Source: an uncultured Candidatus Melainabacteria bacterium
Lineage (GTDB): Bacteria; Cyanobacteriota; Vampirovibrionia; Gastranaerophilales; Gastranaerophilaceae
Direction of reading: 5' to 3'
Assembly: GCA_934747335.1 (NCBI GenBank)
Contig: CAKVGS010000014.1
Coordinates: forward strand, 1 to 46,091
DNA: 46,091 nucleotides
How positions within the stretch are numbered: position 1 is the first letter of the stretch; each line of letters begins with the position of its first letter. The notes below the pieces were generated by a model. That model made no database searches. It was not told where the DNA came from and saw only the letters and a program-made list of their open reading frames with translations. The position numbers were made by a program, and so were the translations under genes. This document shows positions 33,932 to 41,569 of the stretch, piece after piece.

Positions 33932-34036
33932 TTTAATGGTGCAAAAAATTGCACCCTACTTTTTTCAATCAGTATAAGTTCAATCTTGAACGTATTTTAT
34001 TTGAAAATTGTAGGGTGCAATTCTTTGCACCATTAA
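33932..34036. repeat. REPIN-like inverted repeat, copy 5
   Basis: Full element starting 2 bases after the dead RAYT gene and ending 12 bases before the secF stop. The right arm has one change (GCAATTCTTTGC), the left arm is exact. Inner dyad GTTCAATCTTGAAC. Confidence 0.92.
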
Positions 34037-34047
34037 ATTTTTTAACT

Positions 34048-34998
34048 CTACGCTGCTACTTTTGCAGACTTTTTATTATCTTCCCAAACATCAACAAGTG
34101 TTGAGCAGAAGAAGATACTTGAATAAGTACCGATTGCGATACCTAAAATCATCGCAAGAACGAAATCTCTTGTTGTAACACCGCCCAAGAAATACAAAGC
34201 AAGCAATGTAATCAAGGTTGTTAAAGATGTATTAATACTTCTTGCAAGGGTTTGGTTAATACTTGCATTCATAATTTCACCGAAAGTCATTTTCTTAGAA
34301 TAGTATTTCAAGTTTTCACGAACCCTGTCAAATACAACAATTGTATCGTGAACCGAAAAACCGATTACTGTCAAAAGCGCAGTTACAAACAACGCATCAA
34401 TTTGCACGTCATAAAATAATCCCAAGATTGAGAATACACCGCAAACAAACAATGCATCGTGAACAAGCCCTAAAATCGCTGCAAGCGCATAATCAAATTG
34501 GAATCTGAATGTCAAATAAGCGATAATGCCCACAAGAGCTAAAGATAAAGCTATCAAAGAGTTTTTGAACAACTCCATACCCAAAGTAGGGCCTACAGAA
34601 GACACTTGAACCAATTCAGGTGCAGAAAATTCTTGAGAAATAATTCCCGAAATCTTGTCCTGATCGGCAGAACCTTCTTCGATAAACTTTGTTCTGATAG
34701 AAAGAATTGACTTCAAATCAGTACTTTCTTGTGAATTTACATTGATAATCTGCAAATATGGATTATCAATTCCGCCTTTTTCTAATTTTGTTCTAACATC
34801 AGCTAATTTATTGTTAGAAATATCCTCTTTAACACCATATTGAAGAGTTGTACCGCCTGTATAATCAATACCAACTTTCAAAGGTGTGTGTGTAGGATAA
34901 GTAATTGTTGAATAAATCATTGACACAATCCCCGGCAATAAAAGTACTGCTGACAGTGCCAAAAATATAAATCTGTTTTTTACGATATCTAGTTTCAT
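34048..34998 (-). CDS. secF: Protein translocase subunit SecF
   Basis: SecF works with SecD to pull exported proteins through SecYEG using the ion gradient. The 316-aa protein has six membrane helices, the first-helix/periplasmic start DYTGGTTLQYGVKED, and the core VQVSSVGPTLGMELFKNSLIAL, GFSVHDTIVVFDRVRENLKYYS and ARSINTSLTTLITLLALYFLGG. AAAGGA precedes the ATG. secD is upstream, separated by a 106-base gap that holds hairpin element H2. Confidence 0.96.
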   Translation of the reverse strand: MKLDIVKNRFIFLALSAVLLLPGIVSMIYSTITYPTHTPLKVGIDYTGGTTLQYGVKEDISNNKLADVRTKLEKGGIDNPYLQIINVNSQESTDLKSILSIRTKFIEEGSADQDKISGIISQEFSAPELVQVSSVGPTLGMELFKNSLIALSLALVGIIAYLTFRFQFDYALAAILGLVHDALFVCGVFSILGLFYDVQIDALFVTALLTVIGFSVHDTIVVFDRVRENLKYYSKKMTFGEIMNASINQTLARSINTSLTTLITLLALYFLGGVTTRDFVLAMILGIAIGTYSSIFFCSTLVDVWEDNKKSAKVAA

Positions 34999-35014
34999 AT
35001 AATATTTTCCTTTA

Positions 35015-35103
35015 AAGTTTAGGAGTTTAGGAGTTTTTAAGTTTAGGAGAATTTAAAAATTATTTTTAATTTCTTCTAAACTACTAAACTACTCCTCTTC
35101 TCC
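35015..35103. repeat. Inverted repeat with short-tandem-repeat arms, copy H2
   Basis: The left arm repeats AGTTTAGGAG three times (35015-35051). The right arm is a near complement (CTAAACTACTAAACTACTCC, to 35103). It fills the secD-secF gap and would form a long hairpin in the shared transcript. Confidence 0.7.
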
Positions 35104-35104
35104 A

Positions 35105-36412
35105 CTAATCTAGTATTCCAAACTTCGCTTTTTCTCTCTTAGTTTCTACTGCTTGGAAGCCTTCGTTAATATCAGACGCTTTCAAACCAAACAATGCAGG
35201 ATGAGTCAATTTTCCTGTACCGAAGATTAAGTGCATAAAGTTCTTTGTTATAGTAATAGCACTAAACATAGAAACCATAACACCAACTGCAAGAGTTAAA
35301 GCAAAACCTTTAACAATACTTGTACCGCAACAATAAAGAATTGCGCAGGTAATAATTGTTGTCATATTAGAGTCAAAAATACTTGTAAATGCTCTGTCAA
35401 AACCTGAATTAATTGCCGTAAACAATGTTCTACCGGCTCTCAATTCTTCTTTTGTTCTTTCAAAGATAAGAATATTAGCATCAACCGCCATACCGATACT
35501 TAGAATAAAACCTGCAATACCTGCAAGAGTCAATGTAATTGGAATAGCTTTGAATAAAGCAAATAACATCAAACCATAAATTACAAGTGCCAAATCGGCA
35601 ATCAAACCCGGTGCTCTATAATAAGCCGCCATAAATAACATTACAAAACCTAAACCAATAATACCTGCAATCTTAGATTTTGCAATACTATCTGCACCAA
35701 GAGTCGGTCCTACTGTGTTTTCTTCAATAATCTTAGCCGGAACAGGCAAAGCTCCTGCGTTTAATAAGTCAACTGTTTTCTTAGCTTCTTCATAAGCGAA
35801 ACCGCTGTCACCACCTGAAATTTGCGCTCTACCACCTGTAATAGGTTCTCTGATTACAGGTGCTGATTGTAATTCGCCGTTAAAGAAAATTGCCATTTGT
35901 TGACCAACAAGTTTTTTAGTTAAATCTGCAAATTTCTTTGTGCCTTCTCCATTGAATTCCAAATCTACAACCCATTGACCGTTTTGAGAATTAGTACTCA
36001 AATTAGCCTTTGATAAATCTTTACCGGTTAAACCCGTTGCAACCCATTCCATTTCACCATCTTTCATAACAGGTTTTCTGAAATCAAGTTCAGCAGTTTC
36101 ACCCAAATATTCTTTCGCTTGGTTCAAATCTGAAACATCAGGAATTTCGATAACAAGTCTTTTGTCACCTGCTCTTTGTACCACTGTTTCTGATACACCG
36201 AGTTTGTTAACTCTGTTTTCAATCGCAAATTGCAAACTCGCCATCATATCAGGTGTAATTTGTGCGATTGTGTCCGTTGTTTGAGCTTCAAGAACAAGTC
36301 TTGAACCGCCCACAAGGTCTAAACCAAGTTTTGTAGGCTTAACACAAATTGTTATTATAGACGCAATAACAATTACGACAATCGCCCAAAACATAATCAG
36401 TTTGTTCTTCAT
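35105..36412 (-). CDS. secD: Protein translocase subunit SecD
   Basis: The 435-aa protein is the compact SecD with one small P1 domain, as in cyanobacteria and Gram-positives, not the ~600-aa enterobacterial type. The N-terminus has LGLDLVGGSRLVLEAQ, the P1 region has RVNKLGVSETVVQRAGDKRLVIEIPDV, and the membrane part has VGPTLGADSIAKSKIAGIIGL, GMAVDANILIFERTKEELRAGRT and FDSNMTTIITCAILY. AAAGGAG precedes the ATG. Its 67-base distance to dapA suggests they could share a transcript. Confidence 0.96.
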   Translation of the reverse strand: MKNKLIMFWAIVVIVIASIITICVKPTKLGLDLVGGSRLVLEAQTTDTIAQITPDMMASLQFAIENRVNKLGVSETVVQRAGDKRLVIEIPDVSDLNQAKEYLGETAELDFRKPVMKDGEMEWVATGLTGKDLSKANLSTNSQNGQWVVDLEFNGEGTKKFADLTKKLVGQQMAIFFNGELQSAPVIREPITGGRAQISGGDSGFAYEEAKKTVDLLNAGALPVPAKIIEENTVGPTLGADSIAKSKIAGIIGLGFVMLFMAAYYRAPGLIADLALVIYGLMLFALFKAIPITLTLAGIAGFILSIGMAVDANILIFERTKEELRAGRTLFTAINSGFDRAFTSIFDSNMTTIITCAILYCCGTSIVKGFALTLAVGVMVSMFSAITITKNFMHLIFGTGKLTHPALFGLKASDINEGFQAVETKREKAKFGILD

Positions 36413-36479
36413 CTATATGTACTCCTTTTTATATTATAATTTTATCCCAAAAATGAAAAACTCATTCATACCCGACTGT

Positions 36480-37358
36480 CTAAATTGAATCAAGCGTGAA
36501 GATTAATTCTGTTTTTTCAGCTTTAGTTAGTGGAACAAGCGGTTTTCTTACATATTCTTCAATCAAACCTTTATAAGCCAAAGCTGCTTTTACAGGAACA
36601 GGGTTTGGTGCCATAAACAATTTCTTAAATATCGGATAAAGTTTCTGGTGCATATTTCTTGCAGTCATAGAATCGCCTGTTTTAAAGTTTCTAATCATTG
36701 ATTTAATTTCTTTACCAAAAATATGAGATGCAACAGAAATTACGCCATGCGCGCCAACTGAAAGCATCGGTAAAGTCAAGCTGTCATCGCCTGAATAAAT
36801 CGCAAAATCGTTTGGACAAGCCATTTTCAGTTCAGTAATAATATCCATATCGCCAAAGCTTTGTTTTAAAGCCACGATATTTTGATATTTTCTGGCAAGA
36901 GTTTTAACTGTGTCAACGCTCATATTCACACCTGTTCTTGATGGAATATTGTAAAGAATAATCGGAAGTTCAACAGCTTCTGCAACCGCAGAGAAGTGTT
37001 CAATCATGCCGGCTTGAGAAGGTTTATTGTAATAAGGTACAACGCTTAAAATTGCGTCTGCGCCTTCTTTTTCTGCTAATTTTGACATTTTAACAGCAGT
37101 TTCGGTTGAATTTGAACCGCAACCCATAATAATTTTGCCTTGCGCACCAACTGCTCTTTTTGCGCTTAAAAGTATTTCAACTTCTTCTTCGTGTGTCAAA
37201 GTAGGTGATTCGCCTGTTGTGCCTGTTACTAAAACAGCATCAGAACCTGTGTTGACAAGTTGATAAGCCAAAGCTTCCACTTTATCATAATCAACTTCTA
37301 ATTTTTCGTTGAATGGTGTTACCATTGCGGTTATTACTTCGCCTGCGTCATATCTCAT
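36480..37358 (-). CDS. dapA: 4-hydroxy-tetrahydrodipicolinate synthase
   Basis: DapA condenses pyruvate and aspartate semialdehyde in lysine and diaminopimelate synthesis. The 292-aa barrel shows TGTTGESPTL, the pair of Thr for the proton relay, VPYYNKPSQAGMIEHF, the Tyr in ILYNIPSRTGVN, the Schiff-base Lys in IVALKQSFGD, and SGDDSLTLPMLSVGAHGVISV. AAGGAG is before the ATG. Confidence 0.95.
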   Translation of the reverse strand: MRYDAGEVITAMVTPFNEKLEVDYDKVEALAYQLVNTGSDAVLVTGTTGESPTLTHEEEVEILLSAKRAVGAQGKIIMGCGSNSTETAVKMSKLAEKEGADAILSVVPYYNKPSQAGMIEHFSAVAEAVELPIILYNIPSRTGVNMSVDTVKTLARKYQNIVALKQSFGDMDIITELKMACPNDFAIYSGDDSLTLPMLSVGAHGVISVASHIFGKEIKSMIRNFKTGDSMTARNMHQKLYPIFKKLFMAPNPVPVKAALAYKGLIEEYVRKPLVPLTKAEKTELIFTLDSI

Positions 37359-37383
37359 TGTTTGCTCCTTATTTTTCTTTCTT

Positions 37384-37467
37384 TCCCCTCGCCCCTTGGG
37401 AGAGGGAGCAGTCGTTGGCGAACCTTAGTGAGCCTTACGAATGCGGGTGAGGGATGTTTCCCCTCGG
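37384..37467. repeat. GC-rich intergenic repeat-like element
   Basis: CCCCTCGCCCCTTGGGAGAG at one side and GGGTGAGGGATGTTTCCCCT at the other form an imperfect hairpin that is markedly GC-rich against its ~30% GC surroundings. Such CCCTCACCC/CCCTCTCCC elements are dispersed repeats in many bacterial genomes. It lies just upstream of dapA, so it may form part of the dapA leader. It is followed by a truncated GTTGGGCA palindrome at 37485. Confidence 0.55.
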
Positions 37468-37505
37468 ATTTATTTTTTGTTATTGTTGGGCAAGAATGCC
37501 CTTTT

Positions 37506-37642
37506 GAGGTAATAGGGGAATAAGTGAATAAGGTAATAAGTGGTATTAAATTTTTCATTATATAACATATCAAATTAACACATTATATTAAAAATATTTC
37601 TAAAACCTCTTATTCCCTCATTACCTTATTCCCCTATTACCT
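37506..37642. repeat. Inverted repeat with short-tandem-repeat arms, copy H3
   Basis: The left arm (37506-37540) alternates AGGTAATAGGGGAATAAGTG units and the right arm (37606-37642) is a near complement, with 65 AT-rich bases between. It ends 2 bases before the stop of the membrane-protein gene, the same position as H1 and H2. Confidence 0.75.
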
Positions 37643-37644
37643 TT

Positions 37645-38496
37645 TTACAATATTTCCTTAAACTCATGCACCTCTAACGTTCTATCACCGTTTTGGAAAA
37701 CACCGACTTGCGTTGTTTGGTATCTGTGAGTTTCATTAAATCTATATCTGTAAGCAGTATCTGCTGCCATAGAAATCATACCAAAATGATTTAATGTTGA
37801 CAATTTTGTTAATTGCTCCATATTATCGCCTGATTGAATGCAAATTGCGTAGTCAATCGGTGCGTTTGAGTGCAAAACTTTAAACAAAACATCCAACACT
37901 GTATCAATTTTATCAAAATCCATAAATTCATACAAAAAACCACCATTCATCGTCATAGGTATTACAGCAGTTTTTTCAGAAATAAATTCATTCATCAATT
38001 TATTTTGCTCATCAAGGTTAACATTCAATTCTGCATGCGCATATTTCTTTTTGATTTGAGTCTTAATTAAAACAGAATATCTTTTAATTTTCTTTTCTTC
38101 TCTTGTAATATTAACATTCAATTCTTTGTTAAAAATTACTTCTTGAGTTTTCTTGGCTACGAAATGCGCGCTCTTATAAGCACCTTCTAAAATATTTGTA
38201 AGCATAATAAATAAATTCATTAAATAAACGCCTGCAGTAAGAATAATAACAGCGCTAAAATATTTAAACTCGAATTTTGCACCCCAAAACTCAAAAGTTA
38301 CAGAATAAATGCTATTTGTAAAATCAAGTAAGCCATCCAAAAAAGGTTTTATAAAGCCTAACCAAGCCCATTCCGTGCCCATAATGTTTTGCACCCAATA
38401 GCATGTGAGCATCAGAATACAAAATACTAAAATTATTTTTATAAAATGCAAAAAGCTTCTTAAGAAATTAAAACAATTTAGAACAAAATTGTGCAT
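37645..38496 (-). CDS. Hypothetical two-helix membrane protein, 283 aa
   Basis: I do not recognise a family. Two hydrophobic helices are clear: ~15-35 (IKIILVFCILMLTCYWV) and ~78-100 (YFSAVIILTAGVYLMNLFIML). The last ~180 residues are soluble (KRYSVLIKTQIKKKYAHAELN, then FDKIDTVLDVLFKVLHSNAPIDYAICIQSGDN), possibly a nucleotide- or ligand-binding fold of alternating strands. It starts 3 bases after panC, with GGGAG inside the panC end, so it is in the panC operon. It may be a cyanobacterial-lineage protein. Confidence 0.7.
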   Translation of the reverse strand: MHNFVLNCFNFLRSFLHFIKIILVFCILMLTCYWVQNIMGTEWAWLGFIKPFLDGLLDFTNSIYSVTFEFWGAKFEFKYFSAVIILTAGVYLMNLFIMLTNILEGAYKSAHFVAKKTQEVIFNKELNVNITREEKKIKRYSVLIKTQIKKKYAHAELNVNLDEQNKLMNEFISEKTAVIPMTMNGGFLYEFMDFDKIDTVLDVLFKVLHSNAPIDYAICIQSGDNMEQLTKLSTLNHFGMISMAADTAYRYRFNETHRYQTTQVGVFQNGDRTLEVHEFKEIL

Positions 38497-38499
38497 TTA

Positions 38500-39351
38500 T
38501 TATTCTCCCAAATAAATGTTGTCAATAAGTCTTACGCCCTCTACTCTGCACGCAATCAGTGCGATAGAGTCCTTATCTGCATTTGGTTTTTCTTCCAAAG
38601 TATTTCTATCCAAGATTTCTAAATATTCCATATCGTGCTTGTCGGTTAAATAACTGTAAGCCGTTTCTTTTAAAGCAGAAACATCGGTAATACCTTTTTG
38701 ATAACAAGCTTTAATGTTCTTCAAAATTTGTGACAAAACTAAAGCGTCTTTTTTACCTTCTTCTGATAAATATTTGTTACGAGAACTCAACGCCAAACCT
38801 GATTCTTCTCTTACAATCGGACATTGAATAATTTCAATCGGCACATTAAGGTCTTTAACCATTTTCTTTATAATAATAACTTGTTGCGCGTCTTTTTGTC
38901 CAAAAAATCCATAATCAGGTTGAACAATATTAAATAATTTTAAAACAACGGTACAAACTCCGTCAAAGTGACCAACTCTTGTTTTTCCGCAAAGTTTGTT
39001 TACATAGAAAAATGGAGGACAAACGTAAGTTAGCGTATCATTAGAAAGCCTGTTGCCTTCGCCATACATTTCTTTAGGAGTTGGAGCAAAAACCAAGTCA
39101 ACACCTACCGAGTTACACAATTCCATATCCTTATCTAATGTACGCGGATATTTATCAAAGTCTTCAGATGGTCCAAATTGAATTGGGTTTACAAAAACAG
39201 AAACAACAACTTTATCGCAAGTTTCTTTTGCTTTTTTTATAAGGCTCAAATGTCCTTCGTGCAAAGCTCCCATCGTTGGAACAATACCGACTTTTAAATT
39301 TTTCCACTCTGCTCTTTTTTGTCTAAGCTCCTCGATTGTATGTACTAACAT
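38500..39351 (-). CDS. panC: Pantothenate synthetase
   Basis: PanC joins pantoate and beta-alanine with ATP. The 283-aa length and motifs fit: VGIVPTMGALHEGHLSLIKKA with the HxGH nucleotide site, VVSVFVNPIQFGPSEDFDKYPR, FFGQKDAQQVIIIKKMVKDL, PIVREESGLALSSRNKYLS, and C-terminal RVEGVRLIDNI. GGGGAG precedes the ATG. No panB or panD adjoins. Confidence 0.95.
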   Translation of the reverse strand: MLVHTIEELRQKRAEWKNLKVGIVPTMGALHEGHLSLIKKAKETCDKVVVSVFVNPIQFGPSEDFDKYPRTLDKDMELCNSVGVDLVFAPTPKEMYGEGNRLSNDTLTYVCPPFFYVNKLCGKTRVGHFDGVCTVVLKLFNIVQPDYGFFGQKDAQQVIIIKKMVKDLNVPIEIIQCPIVREESGLALSSRNKYLSEEGKKDALVLSQILKNIKACYQKGITDVSALKETAYSYLTDKHDMEYLEILDRNTLEEKPNADKDSIALIACRVEGVRLIDNIYLGE

Positions 39352-39379
39352 TACACTCCCCTTTTCTATTATGTAAATA

Positions 39380-39388
39380 ATTATAACA
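39380..39388 (-). promoter_or_regulatory. Extended -10 promoter of panC
   Basis: On the minus strand TGTTATAAT lies 28 bases before the panC ATG. The TG extension and perfect TATAAT match those of the macro and eda promoters. Confidence 0.55.
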
Positions 39389-39462
39389 CATAATAAATAG
39401 GTTCAATATTTATTTCTTGCTTAATAGCAAGAAGATATTTTTTGGAGTTTTATTATATCTAC

Positions 39463-39497
39463 AACAAGTTGTGTCAAACTTGTTTTAATAATATAAT
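39463..39497 (+). promoter_or_regulatory. Promoter with overlapping dyad upstream of the 592-aa gene
   Basis: TTGTGT - 17 bases - TATAAT lies 20 bases before the ATG at 39518. A dyad AACAAGTT-6-AACTTGTT (39463-39484) covers the -35, the layout of a repressor operator. AAAGGGA serves as ribosome site. Confidence 0.55.
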
Positions 39498-39517
39498 CAA
39501 GCAAAAAGGGATAAATT

Positions 39518-41296
39518 ATGCGTGTAGAAAAAATAAGTACAAACCAACCAAATTTTGAAGCTAAAAGTTACAAATCAATATTCAATCGTTTCGCTAAACT
39601 TTTTTCAAAATCAAAGAGCGAACAGGTTTTTACTACTACTGCAACTGCCACAGCTGCAACTGCAATTGCGGCAATAGAAATGAGTAAGAAAAAATATGAA
39701 ACGCCAAAATTAATTAACAAGCCAATTTCGGACGTTAAACAGGATGCACTAAATAAAATTATTCCAAACTTACCTGAAATTTCAGATGAAGAATATAAAG
39801 AGTTAAAATCAAAAATCTGTGATGATGAAAAAATTCATTACATAATGCATAATATAAAATTTAATCCAAAAGATGATATTGGAAAAGCCGAAACACAACT
39901 TGTTGCTAAAATTCTTGATAACAAGGACTTGTTAGAAAGCAAGCCGGTTAGAAAATATGCGCAAAATATTATATTTTCACCTCCTATGAGATTAAAACCT
40001 GAGAGATCAAAAGTTATTAATTTAGTTTTGGACAACGAAAGACTCTATAACGATGAAAAAATGATGTATGATGTCTTGCAAGCAATTCCATTTGTTGATA
40101 GCTCAAACGTTAATTTCATATTGAAACTGTTGAGTGATAAGCGTTTTAGCGATACTTATTTCCGATGTGGCAGCGAAATACTTTTTGCGAACAGGTTATC
40201 AGACAATCCGCAAAAATCCGCTCAAATAAAAAATTCTGTAATAGATAAATTTTTGAGTGATGAAAAATTGTATAACAATAAAAATGTATGTTCAGAAATC
40301 TCTCGTATTGCGTATTTTGCAAAAAATGATAAAGATTTAGAATATATCAGTAAATTATTTGATAAATATTTAAATTCTTCGGAATTGATGAATCAAAAAC
40401 ACGTAAGACACAGTATTGGCGATATTGTAGGATGTGTAAAAAGTGATATAGAATTTGATTTAGCTAATAGAATTTTAGAAACTCCGGAATTATATAAAAA
40501 TAAATACTTATTTAATAGCGAAGATGGGTTTGGTAGTAATATTGGCAGAATTCTTGATGCAGTAAAAAATCCGGAAAAAGCAAAATATGTCAATGAGTTT
40601 TTAAATGTGTATTTATCAGATGAAAAACTTTATACAAATGAAAATTTGAATAAGGGATTATCTTATGTTTTGTCTAGTTTGAATAAAGAAAATTTGGAAT
40701 TCAGAAAATCATTGATGACGAAGTATGTTAATAATCCTGATTTACAACAACCTTTTGTAGTCAAAAGATTAGGTATATTGATAAATTGTAGTGATTCAAA
40801 AACTAAGTGTGAATTGATTGACAAAATTTTAAATGATAAAAGATTATACAATAATGACGCTGTTATGGATAAAGCCGGTGATATACTTATTGGATTAAAA
40901 AGGCCGGAGGATGCAGATTTTGTTTCTAAATTTCTTGATAAAGACGAGATTATTTCAGATAAAAAAATTATAGATAGTTTGCCGAATATTGAATGGCTCA
41001 TGAATTTTGGTACGGATAAAACTTATAAACTCAAATCAAGAGTTCTAGAAAAAATCTTAAATGATGAAAAATTGTACACAAATAAAAATGTTATGTATCT
41101 TTTGCCTAAAATTATAAAGAATATAAGGTTCAATGAGCAACTGGAAATCGCTAATACCGTTTTAAGTTCCGAAAATCTTTTTAATAATAATGAAATTTTA
41201 GCAAATCTTCCTATATGGTTAGAAAGAATTGATGGCTATACTGAATCTAACATGAAATTTTATTATGAAATAAAAAAGAAACTTAGTAATACATAG
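39518..41296 (+). CDS. Repeat-rich hypothetical protein with N-terminal NFEA motif, 592 aa
   Basis: I do not recognise a family. The first 15 residues (MRVEKISTNQPNFEA) carry the PNFEA motif of this lineage. An Ala/Thr-rich stretch (TTTATATAATAIAAIEMS, ~40-57) may be a membrane-seeking or linker helix. From residue ~110 it is a chain of helical repeats of ~45-55 residues, each with a signature like SDEKLYNNKNV, LDNERLYNDEKM, LNDKRLYNNDAV or LNDEKLYTNKNV, about nine times, forming a solenoid of HEAT/ARM type. Such proteins usually bind proteins. It is preceded by its own promoter with an operator-like dyad. Confidence 0.75.
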   Translation: MRVEKISTNQPNFEAKSYKSIFNRFAKLFSKSKSEQVFTTTATATAATAIAAIEMSKKKYETPKLINKPISDVKQDALNKIIPNLPEISDEEYKELKSKICDDEKIHYIMHNIKFNPKDDIGKAETQLVAKILDNKDLLESKPVRKYAQNIIFSPPMRLKPERSKVINLVLDNERLYNDEKMMYDVLQAIPFVDSSNVNFILKLLSDKRFSDTYFRCGSEILFANRLSDNPQKSAQIKNSVIDKFLSDEKLYNNKNVCSEISRIAYFAKNDKDLEYISKLFDKYLNSSELMNQKHVRHSIGDIVGCVKSDIEFDLANRILETPELYKNKYLFNSEDGFGSNIGRILDAVKNPEKAKYVNEFLNVYLSDEKLYTNENLNKGLSYVLSSLNKENLEFRKSLMTKYVNNPDLQQPFVVKRLGILINCSDSKTKCELIDKILNDKRLYNNDAVMDKAGDILIGLKRPEDADFVSKFLDKDEIISDKKIIDSLPNIEWLMNFGTDKTYKLKSRVLEKILNDEKLYTNKNVMYLLPKIIKNIRFNEQLEIANTVLSSENLFNNNEILANLPIWLERIDGYTESNMKFYYEIKKKLSNT

Positions 41297-41477
41297 ATGA
41301 AAGTAATTGGTGCAAAACTGGAATTTTTGTTTTTAAAGTTTCTTTCAAATGTTTATCAAAAAACTTTTGAAAAAGTTCTTGCTTAACATAATCAGGAATG
41401 TCTTCATTTGCATTAACAGCTTGCAACTTCTCTTTTTTAAGCCTTCCTTTTATTATTATAATAGAAATTTGAACATT
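41283..41477 (-). pseudogene. Probable gene fragment (64 codons, no start)
   Basis: The frame ends at a TAA (41283-41285), overlapping the end of the plus-strand 592-aa gene. Its 5' end meets a stop at 41478-41480, and it has no early start codon. The residues look coding (KEKLQAVNANEDIPDYVKQE, then FFDKHLKETLKTKIP). Half of a REPIN arm (TTGGTGCAAAA at ~41308) falls inside its last codons. I cannot name the parent gene. Confidence 0.35.
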
Positions 41478-41513
41478 CTACTTTAGTCAAATAAAAAGTA
41501 TATTAATTTAATT

Positions 41514-41547
41514 AAAAAGCGAGATTGACGCCAATCTCGCTTTTTAG
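41514..41547. terminator. Bidirectional intrinsic terminator after pheT
   Basis: AAAAAGCGAGATTG-ACGC-CAATCTCGCTTTTT, a 14-bp stem with T runs on both strands, lies 23 bases beyond the pheT stop. Confidence 0.9.
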
Positions 41548-41569
41548 TTTTGTTCATATTTATCAAATA

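Noticed and set aside
37355..37573. A 72-aa leftward open frame upstream of dapA
   Set aside because: It is read through the GC-rich repeat and the hairpin H3 arm, with no ribosome site and no protein-like composition.
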